Assembly: GCA_000711775.1 (NCBI GenBank)
Contig: ARYC01000551.1
Coordinates: forward strand, 62,001 to 126,000
Length of the DNA: 64,000 nt
DNA from: Oxytricha trifallax
Lineage: Eukaryota; Ciliophora; Spirotrichea; Sporadotrichida; Oxytrichidae
Direction of reading: 5' to 3'
Shown: positions 40,827 through 53,105 of the stretch, piece by piece
Layout: each line of letters opens with the position of its first letter
Position numbering within the stretch: position 1 is the stretch's first letter
Notes under the pieces: model-generated
Told to the model about the DNA's origin: nothing
Database searches by the model: none
Seen by the model: only the letters and a program-made list of their open reading frames with translations
Program-made: the position numbers and the translations under genes

Positions 40827-41129
40827 AATATATAAAGAAGATTATATAAAATCTATAACAATTCTCAAGATATTAAAATACTTTGAATTTAAATATTTAA
40901 TTTAAACATTATTTTTGGTTGTTGCAATTCTATAGTAATTCAGTTTAAGTTTTAATTTTAATTTCTAGTTTAGAATCTCAATTACTGTGTCTTTTAATTA
41001 GACCAAATCTTAATAAGTCATTAATTTTTATAAAATTTTAGCAGAACCGCAGTGATTCTCTCTATATTAGCTGCTCTATTTCTCATTTTGAATTGCAGAA
41101 CCTCTAGTCAAAGCAATATAATTTTGGAG

Positions 41130-41675
41130 TTAAATTGTAAAGATTGATTACTACTTCCAAAACTGAAGAAGGTATTTTAAGTAAAGCAACTTAGAAAAAA
41201 GATCTTGATTCCAAAATTATTCAAGCTGGCATTTTAAACGATAAGGCAAGTGATGTCGATAGACAAAAGAAACTTGAAGATTTAATCAGAAAAGACTATG
41301 AAGACGATGATGAAGGAGAAATGAAACTGAAATTCCTAATGATGATTAAATTAATGACATAATCTCAAGAGACGTTGAGGAGTATGAAATATTCACCAGG
41401 ATGGATTATGAGAGATACATTGAAGAAAAGAAAGAAGAAAGAATGGAAGAAATTAGGAGAAGATATGAGAGGGAAGGAAGACAAACAAACCTTTCTAATA
41501 TGAACTACAGACTATTGCAAGATTGGGAGGTACCTGAGTGGATCAAAATTAAGCCAGATGATCCTAATAAGCTCACCGATGAGTTTAGAATGTGAAAGAG
41601 ACAGAGAAAACAAATTAACTATAATGATGAGATGAGTGAATGTTAGCAGGTAAAGATGGTCAAAGAGGGTTCAAA
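41130..41675 (+). pseudogene. Partial copy of SNF2 remodeller C-terminal region, inverted
   Basis: Encodes the equivalent of 24800-24250 but on the plus strand: TTSKTEEGILSKATQKKDLD, then KASDVDRQKKLEDLIRKDYE, a frame change after DDDEGE, then ERMEEIRRRYEREGRQTNLS through PDDPNKLTDEFRM and an in-frame TGA at 41593-41595 where the functional gene has a Gly codon. Protein similarity stays very high across about 170 residues, so the duplication is younger than most of the decayed sequence here. It cannot encode a remodeller. Confidence 0.9.
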
Positions 41676-42097
41676 TTTTTATGAATAAAAGTAATAAATG
41701 ATGATATGATTTATTCATTTGATCAACTGGTGCTTACGATAATTTTAACTAGAATTTTTTATATAAATGAAAATAGCTAATATTCAATTATTATCAACAA
41801 CACTTAAAAATAGAAATAGTATGAACCAAAATTAAGTGAATTTCATTAACAAAGATAATGAAAAACTCGAATAATTTGACTTTTCTATTAAAATTCCTAA
41901 AAGAGGTTGTCAAAAGTGTAAAAATTCCAAACCCGTATATCTGGTAAAAAGCAAATGTAGCTCTAGATTTTGGGATATAAAAAGACATTCCATTAGGAAT
42001 TGGAAGAAATCTTTGATCATGCCAACGTAAATTGAAAAGATTGAACAAGATTAGACCAAATAGTTAATTCTCTCTAAATTAAACCAACGCCAATTTT

Positions 42098-42395
42098 CAT
42101 GCATATCCATTTATGGATTCCAATCTTAATCGAGGATTATTACAGTATCAGCAACTTGCAGATTTAAACCATGACCACCAGCTCTAGTAGAGAGCAAGAA
42201 TACTTAGAAATCTGATTGAGCAGAACTAAAAATTTCTAAGTTCTTTGCTCTGTCTTCATGCTTTGTGCCACCATCCAGTCTTAAATGCTTTATGCCTTTG
42301 AAATCAAAGAAGATTTTCAATATATACATAAACTGAATAAATTGTGAGAAGATCAATACTTTGTTGCCAGATGTGATGAGATTTGATATAATTTT
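42098..42395 (-). pseudogene. Partial copy of SNF2 helicase C-lobe segment
   Basis: Corresponds to about 24850-25150 in the original orientation: KVLIFSQFIQFMYILKIFFD, LRLDGGTKHEDRAKNLEIFS and VADTVIIL before it ends at CATTTATGGATTCCAATC, next to the point where the inverted piece diverges in the functional gene. It is flanked on both sides by unrelated AT-rich DNA. Confidence 0.9.
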
Positions 42396-42972
42396 AATTT
42401 TAAGCTCTTTTTTTACCACTAAGTAAAATATAAATTCGCTTATATATTCTTGTTCATAGTAGTTGAGGATTATGAAAATTTATTATGATTAAATATTCAA
42501 TGTTATAAAATTCTGAATATTGTATGAAAATATTCTTTTTTTAATTTTAATATTATCAAAATGCTAGTGACTTAAGTATTCGTAAAAAATTAAAAAAATT
42601 CCAAAATGATAGAGAATGCTTGTTTTTAATTTTTTTAAAAAGAATTAAATAGATTTATTCTTAAATTAATAAGTAAAAATTCCATTTCTAGTAAGTTAAT
42701 ATTTTAATTTGATTCTGAATTTATTGAAAAAATTAACATATATTTTTCTTTAAAAAATTTTGCATTTTAATTGATGAAGTTAAGATTACAAATATAAAAA
42801 AATCATGGAAGACAGAAATAAAAAGTATAAAAAAATCAGTTTCATGTATAGGTCTGTAAAAAGAATTTGTCGTTAGAAAATATTAGATAATAAAGTTATG
42901 AATCTTTTAGCCATTTTATTTAAATCTTTCTTGAAATTAATTAAATACAAGTAAAATGATAAATTATGTTTT
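42396..42972. other. AT-rich spacer
   Basis: No coding signal recognised beyond the edge of the SNF2 copy. Confidence 0.5.
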
Positions 42973-43410
42973 TCATTTATATAATGTAGGGCTACACTCG
43001 CTAAGTTCTATCAATTTCTTTATCGATGCCTTATATTCAGGTATCTGTTATGCAGCTTTTATGAGATTTTCTGAGAGTTTTTAATCAATTATCATAGCCT
43101 AGAGCGTTTTATGTTATTAATAAAGTTCGTTCCATTTTATCGAATATTGCTGCCAGAGAAGTGGTTCTATAAAAAAATCCTTGTTTTTCAGGAAAATTTC
43201 CTTGTATTCTTTAAAATTCTCCATATCTAGAGCATTTTAGTATTGAATGTGATTCTCGTAGAACTATAATCTTTTAATTGACTTAAACATTTGGTTTGAA
43301 AGTAAAATTGATAACTTCATCGATAATTTGATATTAAACCTTTTTTTGTTTAACGAATCATTTTTCTTTGAATTTTAGATTTATTTGCCAAATGCTGTTA
43401 TCTCTGACAT
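42973..43410 (-). CDS. Small helical protein, dispersed family member 6 (divergent)
   Basis: Intact frame ATG 43410 to TGA 42973-42975, 145 residues, the shortest complete member. N-terminus MSEITAFGKQIQNSKKNDSL; core FNIKLSMKLSILLSNQ, then IKRLQFYENHIQYQNALDME and NFKEYKEIFLKNKDFFIEPL; C-terminus IIDQKLSENLIKAAQQIPEY. The motif order (basic strand, Leu-rich helix, D-x-E-N/Q-F) is that of the family, but identity is low and assignment rests on spacing. Confidence 0.68.
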
Positions 43411-45271
43411 AGATACTGTTTGAAAATTTTTTATTTTAGTATATATACAGAAATTGAGATAAATTAATGTCATTATAAATAATTCAAATACTTAGAATAT
43501 GATACCAATTTTATGATAGAATAAAATTCTATTATTTATTCAAAAAAATATCTTTTTAAAAATTTAATTATTTCACTTTGATTATTTTTACTAAAATACA
43601 TTTGAAATAATAATTAAGAATTTTAGATAATTTAAATAAAACTATTAAATTAACTAATTACTTTTTCACTTAGAAGGGATATTCTTAGTAATAATTTGAT
43701 TTAATATAATATCAACCAAATTGATTATTAAATTAATTAAATAATAAATATTGAGCAGTTTGGGGAGATAATGCAAAATTTTAATTATCCAACAAAAGAA
43801 TAGGTTGTGTGCTTAAATTTGAGAATATCTTTCTAAATAATGTTCCTCTAAATCAGAGCCCCACAACGGAGAGTCCTATTTAGGGCTGTGATCGTCAACT
43901 GCTTTCACATATGCCTTCTCGCTTCAAATGCTCCCTTCTTAAGATTTGTCGAAGAAAAGGTTTGCCAAAACTGAACTGAGTTGAAGGGAAACTTAAACTT
44001 TCTTGGTTTACTTGCTACTTGTAATAACACTATTAAACATCTTAGCCCGAGAGATAATTTTTCTCCCGACATTTTTATCTAGGGAATTGGTTGCATTATT
44101 CTACAGCTAAATCTGAAGAGAGCATTTATCTAGATTTCTTTATTTTAATTTCTAATATTATTCAAATTTTGGTCATTATTATACTATTAAATATATTTCA
44201 AATAATTTATTATTATCATTGTAATATTAATTCCTTTAGCTTAATATTCTTAAATTTTAGTTGGTATTTTATAATGAATCTATAAGAAAATTTCTCAACT
44301 TCCTTTTAATTCTAGGTCCAATTTGGAAAGAATTTATTTCCAATTAATGGTTTTTCTTCGAATTAGAAATGGCAGATATCATTATTAAGTTAAACTTTTA
44401 TAAATCTTCAAAATACTGGTGCATCTTATTTTTTGAAGGTTAGAGGATTGTAAATTTTTGTTAAATTTTTATTTTCTATTTTCTTGTGAAAATTAAACCC
44501 CAATTTTATTTTATTACCATGCAATCTAAGTTTGAAGAAAAAAAAGTTATATGGTAATTATATCCAGCTACTGGACTTGATCTTAAATTATCATTCTAGT
44601 TTTCATTCAAACAAAAGTTCAAATAAATTTTTCTAAAAAGATTTTTTCTTGAATTAATGTCTTTCCGAAATTAATTAAAATGATAAATTAATTACAATAA
44701 ATATTTATTTATCATTTACTGAAGTAAATGTAATAGAAGGAAAATTTTTGATTAATTTGATCTTTAATTATCATTAGTACTTGTTTAGACTTGATATTTA
44801 AAATAACAACTTTCATTTATAAGTTGCTAATTTTTAAGCAAATTTATATATCCTTAAATAAAAATCTCTAATTATATATCACTTACTGGTTTGGCTCACA
44901 CATTCCATTTAAATTGCAGATAAAAACATATTCAATTAATATTGAAGTAAAAAGGTGTGGAAATTTTATTCTAAATATTTTGTTATATTTGAATAATCAA
45001 AAATATAAATATTCAAAAATCATTTCCCCTATAATTACAGTAAAAATTACAATATTGTCTGTGTAGTTAATTTGAAACTTAATGTCATATATTCAAACTT
45101 AAACTATTTATATTAAAACTATAGTGTAAAATTTCATTGAGGCTAGTGTCATTCCAAACTTCTGCCAGGTTAGCCATGAATTTACAAAGTCTTAAATCTT
45201 TATTCTATTTTTAAGGGGACTTTCAAGTTCATGTAAACCATAAAAAAATTAAAAGGTTGTGTACTACAATT
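43411..45271. other. AT-rich region with one GC-richer island
   Basis: The island 43850-44095 has coding-like composition and is open on both strands: minus reading KIISRAKMFNSVITSSKQTK to a TGA, or plus reading IRAPQRRVLFRAVIVNCFHI to a TGA. Neither reading is convincing and no family was recognised. The remainder is AT-rich with no signal. Confidence 0.35.
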
Positions 45272-45889
45272 TCATTAAAGTATAGGAATTAATTTAATAA
45301 TATATAACATTTACATAGTCTTCATATTCTCAAATGTCTCCCCAGAGAATTCTTTTTTTAATTCCTCAATATCAAATAAGTCATCATTTCCATTATGATA
45401 GCAATGAGTGACTGTAAACTTCAAGTCTTTATCGCCAGTTAAGTCATGTCGGCCATACATGCACACATTGAAATTCCTCTCGACTGCCTTCTTTTCTTTA
45501 TCAAGTATTAATGTCAGAATAGGGAGGGCACTTACTTTCAAGTATTTCTTGGATTTTATCTTCGACCATTTGATCTTGCTTCTTAGGACTCAGGGCTCTA
45601 ATTCTACTTCGCTCTTACTCTTCCTAGCTTGAATGCTGATTTTATTGTTGATCATTGTGCTCCTGAGTAATGGGAGGCTAGCTGCTTGATGTGACTGGAG
45701 GGAAAGTGCCTGCGTCCATGTTCATGATTTCATCGAAGCCACTATCACATACTTAGTCATGAAACACTTACCTGATTGAGTAATAGTCAACCCACCGGAG
45801 TTCGAAAGTTTCATCTGAGTTTAAGATTAAATACAGCATTTTCTCCTAGAAGGCAAACTCAATCAGTTTATGTACTACGTTTTTACAGT
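45272..45889 (-). CDS. Gene F, distal part, copy A (inverted)
   Basis: Begins in sequence homologous to exon 2 of the part at 54.5 kb (NVVHKLIEFAFQEKMLYLIL), continues DETFELRWVDYYSIRQVFHD, a Gln/Ser-rich segment, MVEDKIQEILE, a 40 nt GT-AG intron, then KKKAVERNFNVCMYGRHDLT and GDKDLKFTVTHCYHNGNDDL, ending at TGA 45272-45274 after FSGETFENMKTM. Homology to 54.6 kb extends a little into that gene's intron (to about 45920), showing that the edge is the scar of a duplication. Because the 56.5 kb copy is cut at its 3' end by a repeat element, copy A is the better candidate for the functional distal half, reached by inversion. Protein function unknown. Confidence 0.75.
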
Positions 45890-45988
45890 GTAATCTATTA
45901 TAGATGAGTTATGTCAATAAAATTTCCCTATAATATTCCCAATAATCTTGACAATTTCTATTTATTTCAATTCACTTATTCATTATTT

Positions 45989-46002
45989 AGCACAAATTTG
46001 TA
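45989..46002 (+). other. Scrambling pointer, C-terminal-half copy
   Basis: AGCACAAATTTGTA, identical to the reverse complement of 53092-53105. Its left flank (CATTATTT) is not coding for subunit B. Confidence 0.93.
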
Positions 46003-47316
46003 GACAAGCTTCTCTAGTCAAGTAAAAAGATATTCATGATCACTCAAATGAAAATTTCGCTATTGTTTTCGCTGCTATGGGAGTCAACATGGAAACTGCT
46101 CGTTTCTTCAAGACTGATTTCGAAGTATACGGATCTATGGACCGTGTTAGAGCAACCTTTAATTCCCTTGCTATAAAAATTATTTTAAGAGTTTTAGAAT
46201 TTCTGGAAAACATTAATGGGTTAAAAAAAATATTACATCATTACTTTAAAAGGTATTGTCTATTTATAATAAAAAATCTATCAAGGCATTTTTTATAGGT
46301 TAAAAAAATTAGAGTGATTTATGATATTGCTTATTTTGTGATTAAAAACGTTAAGACTTTTTGTATCAAATCAAAATTGATAAAAATACATTCGAAAAAT
46401 TGAATTCGGTAAATTTGATGCCTCTAATCGTGTCGTATTGTTCATGAACTTGGCCAATGACCCAACCATTGAAAGAATCATTACTCCCAGACTCGCACTT
46501 ACCACTGCTGAATATTTGGCTTATGAAGAGGAAATGCACGTCTTGACCATTCTTACTGATATGTCCTCATATGCCAACGCCTTGAGAGAAATTTCTGCTG
46601 CCAGAGAAGAGGTCCCAGGTAGAAGAGGTTATCCAGGTTATATGTATACAGATCTCTCAACTATTTATGAGAGAGCCGGTAGAGTCACAGGCAAGAATGG
46701 TTCAATTACACAACTTCCTATTCTTACCATGCCTAACGACGATATTACTCATCCAATTCCCGATTTGACTGGTTATATCACTGAGGGACAGATCTTTATT
46801 GATAGAAACTTGCACAACAGATAAATCTATCCACCCATTAACGTGCTTCCATCCCTATCTCGTTTAATGAAGTCTGCTATTGGTGAAGGTTTCACCAGAG
46901 TTGATCATCCAGAAATCTCCAACTAGCTTTATGCCTTCTATGCCATTGGTAAAGACACACAAGCCATGAAGGCTGTCGTCGGTGAGGAAGCTCTTACTGA
47001 AGATGATAGACTCTACCTCGTGTAAAAAACTTCAAGAAATTACAAAATACTTAATGGATTCAATTCAGATTATAATTCTTAAACAATTTTATACCTCGAG
47101 TTCTTAGAGAGATTTGAAGGTTAATTCCTCAGACAAGGACCATATGATGCCAGAGATATTTTCAAGTCCCTAGACATGGCCTGGTCACTCCTCAGATTGT
47201 TCCCAGAAAAGATGCTCAAAAAGATTAACCCAAAGAACCTCGAGAAATTCTACAAGAGAAAGGACGAAATCGAAAGACTCGAGAAGGAAAAGAAACTCGA
47301 TGCCATGGATAAGTGA
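45989..47316 (+). CDS. V-type H+-ATPase subunit B, C-terminal half (scrambled gene)
   Basis: Starts in the 14 bp pointer AGCACAAATTTGTA (45989-46002) and reads [20 protein letters not shown] onward to TGA 47314-47316. Recognisable B-subunit blocks: [94 protein letters not shown], and [20 protein letters not shown], which fits the alpha/beta ATPase signature. The tail [13 protein letters not shown]-like segment ([14 protein letters not shown]) is charged. Two IESs (46143-46428, 47014-47091) interrupt it. With the N-terminal half this makes 503 residues, the normal size. The product belongs to the V1 sector that drives H+ pumping into acidic organelles. Confidence 0.97.
46143..46428. other. IES, pointer CGTGT
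   Basis: 286 bp, second pointer copy at 46429-46433. Joint reads [16 protein letters not shown]. Confidence 0.93.
47014..47091. other. IES, pointer TACCTCG
   Basis: 78 bp, second pointer copy at 47092-47098. Joint reads [17 protein letters not shown]. Confidence 0.95.
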
Positions 47317-47863
47317 GCGACTCAGGATGCATGAGACAAATATCTTATTTAAAACAAAAGCTCATGAACTTATACAAGGGAAGTAAAAGAGGGTTCACTA
47401 ATAGCCTAACGCGTACTTGTATACCTGTATTGGTTCATGCAGCTAAATCTAAATTATTTTATATTCAATCAAATATTGCATCATACCCATTGCTATGTCA
47501 TATTCTCTTATTATCTCTATGAGTTAATATAAGCTAAAATATGCTAATTCTTTTTCAATTAATTGAATACTATAAATTTAAACTGATTATACTATATATT
47601 TGTTCATTTATTCATAATTTTAGAGTATTATGCGAGCTTTTCTATGATTTTGATATTTTAAGAACGCAATTACGAGTTTGTTTTTATTGTTACTTCTCTC
47701 TGTCATCTGAAATTTTACATATAAAATCATTCTTAAAGCATTGAACTTCCAAGAGATGAATTCTCAATAATAAGTACTTCATTGTTTTTTATTTAGTTTG
47801 AATGCAAGGATAAGTTCAAATTAATCATATCTAAAGATATAAATTTATTTAGAAACGCTATAA
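47317..47863. other. Convergent spacer
   Basis: 3' flank of the V-ATPase half and of the gene ending at 47864. No feature recognised. Confidence 0.5.
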
Positions 47864-50800
47864 TCATTTGAATAATAAGTTGTTTTCGATAATGACAGCA
47901 GTATCAGGATGATGGCCTTAACTAGAAATATTTTACAGTTACTGATCAAAGTAATTAATTGACAACTAGACATCAATTTGAATGTTTTATTGACTCTACT
48001 AGTTCTTGTTATGACTGTTATTATTATTCATAATTGAAGACTAAAACTAGCTATCGTCTATATTGTCACTGTTTTCTAACACTAAAACATTTCTCTCACT
48101 TTAAGGTGTGAAAATATTGCTCTCAGATATTGGTTGCACAATCATCTAATAGTCTTTTGATTAACCTTCTTCGCTATCTGAAGCCAACTCAAGTTGCAAA
48201 TTATTGTTACTTGTTCTATTATTCACTTTTTGTTGATTGTTTGCTAAATATCTCTGTGAGGCATTTTATTGCTATTGATGAGTGTGGAAAGATGCAGAGT
48301 TCGCATTCGCATCATCTGCCTCTTCAATCTTAATAAGTTAGTTGAATTGCGAGCTTTAATTTGATTAGCGTACTTTATTGCTCTTCAATTTGTTATTTGG
48401 GGATCTATGAGATTTATGCTCTTCTCTATGACTGCTCTGGGATTGCTGACTAACTCCTGCATCCATGTATAACTCTTTAAGAGCTTAAGATGCTCGTTTT
48501 TAGTTACTTTTAAGGTTTTTATTGATGCTGTTACCACTCAAGAATTAATATAAACCTATATCATTTTTAAAATTCAAAAATTTATGCGCGTTGACTAACT
48601 CTACGGTCACTAATAATCATTCTGGCTTCATCATCTTAAGACTTCTAAACTTCCTGATTTTGCTTGCTTAACTAGAAATCTTAGACCAAATCTTCATCTT
48701 AACTACTTTCATCGTCAGGTATTTAATTGAGTGTCATCATATCATTCGCTTACACTGTTGTGTAATTGCTAGGAAACTACTCTTGATTTCTTTGTTATTT
48801 CAAAGAATTATTAGTTTTCTTATGCTTCTTACTAGCATTTTGAGTCCTTTCGCTTTGCTTTTAAATCAGTTTTCTTGAAAGCTAAACACCATTTGCAACA
48901 TTATTATTACTGTTTTGATTGATGTTTGCATCTGAATTATTCAAGTCTAGCAAGATCTAATGAATGGATTTGTTGTGGCTATCATTGTGCATAGGCATGA
49001 GGATTGCCTTGTCATTCTTTGGTACGTAAATCGATTAATCCACTATTATTTATTAGGAGGAAACATCGGCGTTGCTTAAGTCTACAGCATGATAAGTGCC
49101 AGATAGATCTCCAGCATTATACAACCGGTTTTAAGTGTCATCCTCACGAATGTCAAATATAATTAAAACCCAAATTAGTGGTATTATTATCTTAAATTTA
49201 TTTGATGTCTAATAATTATTAAACTATTTACCATAACTTATTCCTATCATCGTTCAAATCATTATAGTCACTTTAATGATAAAATTGTTAGACTTTAATA
49301 GCTCCAACCTCTTCTTAATGAAAATTTGGTTTCTATTTGCTTTAATTGACTGTGATACTTGAGTTACTATGAACCGATTGCAATAGGTTCAAATTTCTAG
49401 TCATTTACTTTTGAGTCTTTTATCTGGAAGGCATAATTCCATCTGGTACGATATTTTGCTGTACTACAATACCAGAAACTTAACTTTTTCCAGATTTATC
49501 ATTGAGTCCCGAGGACATATCAATAACTTTTTTCGATTCCTCTCTCCCAGAATCAAAGCCTACATCAACTAACTAATTTTACAGGTTTTAAGTCAAGTAA
49601 AAGTTCTGAGCTTCTTGATCTTCTTCAATTCCATTATTGGCGCTGTTTGGAATATTGTTCCTCAAATTTTCGATTCTCTCTGAAGGGTTTAGAAAGGTTT
49701 ATGAATTTTCAAGGTCGTTATTATGATCTAAGTTGTCATCCACTGCCAAATGATCAATTTAATGCATAATAATAACTCTATCTCTGTTTCTGCTATCTCT
49801 ACTGCGCTCATGTTACTGCAACTAGCTGCGCATATTCGTATTATTTGGCATCATTTCATCTGGTGAAAGTACTTCCTCTTCCTCCTCTTCTTCTTCGTCT
49901 TCGTACTCATCATCAGCGTTTAAATTTCCCTGTAATTGCTCAGTCATATTCTCAAGAGCTTAGCTTCTCCTATGTGTATCCTCAAATATCTGATCTGGTG
50001 CTTATCTGCTATTTATAATGGCTAAATTAGCTGTTCTTTTAGCATCCACATTGCCTTTAATCTTGCTGCTATTCCTGTGAATGTTATCCTCCTCTCTGGT
50101 GAATTCGTGTACTTTTTATAAGAACTCTTCTGGGAAGAAATCTTCCCCATCGAATGTAAGACCAGCCCCTTTTTGTGCTTTAGTCCTAGGTCTGATACAC
50201 AGAGCCCTAAAAGAACAGGTTGGCATTCGATTTGGATCACGGAGAGTAAGTTCAATTAATGTCCTACCTAACTGTAAATAGTTAGTCTGTATTTTTTGAA
50301 GCATTAGTGGTTTCCTGACAAGAACTAGTGTGCCAAACTTAGAATTATTGTCTTCAACTATAAAATCACCTTTAGAACTTCTTTTTATCAAAGCATGGCA
50401 TCTTGAAACTGAAATATCAAATAATATATAAAGCTTTATTTTTAAGTTTTATAAATCATTCTTATAATGTAAACATATCAGTGATTCTAACTTAACTATC
50501 ATGACCTCTCCCTACCTTGATATGTTCACGACTGTCCATATCAATAACATGTATAATCTTTATGTTTTGCTAAGTAAAATTACATATATAAGTAATTGCA
50601 TTTCTGTGACTAATTAACTATTGATAAAAATATCAAAGTAACACTTTCGAGAACTATATATTCATTTTCTGGTTTATCATAAGATATAAGTTCTATGCTT
50701 TTCCCTCCGTTAGTCTTCTCGTCTATTATTCTATCTGGAAATCTCATTTTACAGTTTTTTACATATATTCTATTTTTACATTAAGTGAGATCATATGATG

Positions 50801-52855
50801 CTCTATTTTAAATCATCTTATCTAAATAAATGTGGATTTTACAGAGTTCGCACTCTAATGCTTTCCAGCAGTAAGTTTTAACACTAGAATTCTCTTTGAA
50901 GCTGCTTTTACTATTCAACCACTCTCTCAGGCAATCTATATGTATGCATTTCATACTTCCACTACATTTACAAGGTGAAATCAAAGGATTAGGCTCTGCA
51001 TTCTCATCTCCTAAACAAATCCTACAGATAGGGGGACCTTACGAGTTTTTAAATATATATATATTTAAGTAGATTAAATAAATAAAAAAATCTAGAGTTT
51101 TCAGTGTCTTTCCTTAATAGTTTCTCTTTATTTACCTTTGATGCACTATTTCTTTTTTCTTTGAGCTTTCTATTAAATGACTCAATCTTTTATTTTGATT
51201 TTATAGCAGATAACAGTTAGTTTCAGTAATTATGTCATTAGCAAATTTATTATATAAATTAGAATCTTAGATTGGTTGTTGGAACCAATATTGGCATGAC
51301 TCCCAAGAGCTCTCCCAGACAATTACTAGTTAGTATTATTCATTAAAGTCTAATGATTGTTTCTGCCATGTGAATGACTTTGTGGCCCATTCAATCTTTA
51401 AACTCCGTTTTAACCGTCCAATCTGTCGTCATCATCAATATCAGGCATATCGTTATCAGATAATTAAATATTCAATGAAATTCAACTTTTATATGCATTT
51501 ATTTAGAAATCAGATTCAGTATTTTCTTGAGAGTTTCTTAGTGGAAGCTTCAATTTAGCTTGTAAGTTATTATTGTGACTATTTGGCTTCATTTAATAAA
51601 CCTGCTCACCTTCCAATTCATTATGCATCATAATAACTTTAAAACGTACTCTTCCAAACTTTAAAGTATCGCCTATTTTGATCTTGTAACCCTATAGAAA
51701 GTAAAAATGTTAAAATTAGATGAGAGTAGTCTTTTTAGAAAAACAGGAATTTCACTAATTCTTGAGAGAGAACTGACCTTTTAATTTGCTTATTAATGCG
51801 TTATATATTTGACTATAACCCATGCTTTATCAGCTGGGCTTAATTTTTCCTCGTCTTAATCTTCGATCACGTTTTTGTGATAAATCCAATAATTGCCTAG
51901 AGACACTCATTAAAATTGATTATTTAAATGGAATAAAGACGAATGTAGGTTGTTCAATATTTAAATTATGCCAATCCTACTAAATTCTATATTTTTAGCA
52001 ATAACTTACTATCTTTTTCAAGAAGGATGGAAAGAGGCCCCTAAACTTTATCCATTTATTTTAGCTCTTCAAATATTACACTATTATCAATTCTATACAG
52101 CACAGCTATAAATAGAAAAAAGTTAAAGAAATAACTTAAGAATAATCATAAATTAAAATGTATTTATTAATTGATTCGTCCTCTCAAGATTTGGACAAGA
52201 CAAATCTGAAACATATTTATTTCAAAGGTCTTATCAGATACTTTAAAGTCATGTTTAGTTATTACTAAAAATAATTAGGACTTACTTGAGTAATTACACC
52301 TTAGATAATTGTTGGTAATATTTTTACTTTCATAGTCAAATAAACCATGTGAGTCTCTATGCCAGGTGAAAGTTCTTATATTAATTCTATAAAGACATTC
52401 GTGTAAGAAAATATTAGAAATTAGCATATTCTCTTAATGACTTTTATTAAGTAGAATATACTTGTCATAAAATGAGTTATGAAATGATTTGTGATTTGAC
52501 GCAATTAAAAACATAGGATTTCAGTAATTTCAATAACAAAGTATTGGTGCAATCAAATAGCATTTCATTTATATTAGAATAATTTACATTTTTAGGGATA
52601 TTAATGAGAATTCAATATACAAATAAACTTGAATTATTTGTTGAATCATTGAATTTTTTTTTAAATTACCATTTAAATATTTAACCCCAAATTATATTTA
52701 GAAGTTATTTCTTTTACTTACTCAGTTTTTGACTTATTTTCTCTGATATCAACATTTTGTTCTTTATTTTTATTTTTAAATGAGCCAGAAGAAATTGATT
52801 AGTTAATGTCTTTAATATCAGGAGGTCTGATTTGATTAGAGTTTATTGTTCCCAT
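47864..52855 (-). CDS. FHA plus RING-CH (RINGv) protein, probable E3 ubiquitin ligase
   Basis: ATG 52855 (MGTINSNQIRPPD; Gly-2 makes N-myristoylation possible) to TGA 47864-47866. Order: N-terminal segment; VFIELIQELSPGIETHMVYL (52.4 kb); NYWIYHKNVIEDQDEEKLSP (51.85 kb); a beta-rich GDTLKFGRVRFKV segment resembling an incomplete FHA (51.65 kb); a RING-CH domain at 51.03-50.84 kb with C-x2-C, C-x-C, x7-H-x2-C and final C-x2-C (CRICLGD, CKCSGSMKCIHIDCL, CELC); an FHA domain at 50.52-50.3 kb (VGRGHDSQVRITD, SVSRCHALI, NSKFGTLV); then an 800-residue-scale low-complexity acidic/Asn/Gln tail. FHA domains bind phosphothreonine and RING-CH domains recruit E2 enzymes, so phospho-directed ubiquitination is a reasonable inference. 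Several IESs/introns lie between the N-terminal pieces. The whole gene sits between the two halves of V-ATPase B. Confidence 0.85.
50419..50479. other. IES, pointer ATATC (GATAT on the coding strand)
   Basis: 61 bp inside the FHA domain of a minus-strand gene; pointer copies at 50414-50418 and 50475-50479. Joint reads VRITDI-SVSRCHA. A GT-AG reading of the same gap breaks the frame. Confidence 0.85.
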
Positions 52856-53091
52856 TATTTTTAGTATTATTATTTTTAATGCTTTTTATATAAAATCTCT
52901 TTATTATTAATATAAGTTTCATCTTTCTTCATCATAAATCAGGATAATACGATATTTCATAAATTTATCAACTCTCTATTTTACGTGATATTGAAGTACT
53001 AATACTAAAATTAATTATAAATACCTCAATATTTGATATAATATGCCCCTATATAAAATATATAGTGGGGTGTTAAATTTTAATTATTGAA

Positions 53092-53105
53092 TACAAATTT
53101 GTGCT
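53092..53105 (-). other. Scrambling pointer, N-terminal-half copy
   Basis: Reverse complement is AGCACAAATTTGTA, identical to 45989-46002. The recombination joins segments in opposite orientation about 7 kb apart. Confidence 0.93.

Noticed and set aside
41130-42395. Second functional SNF2 gene
   Set aside because: Only about a fifth of the gene is present, in two opposite orientations, with a frame change and an in-frame TGA; the P-loop region is missing.
50414-50479. GT-AG intron in the FHA domain
   Set aside because: Splicing there loses the frame; the GATAT pointer join gives the expected TDISVSRCHA.
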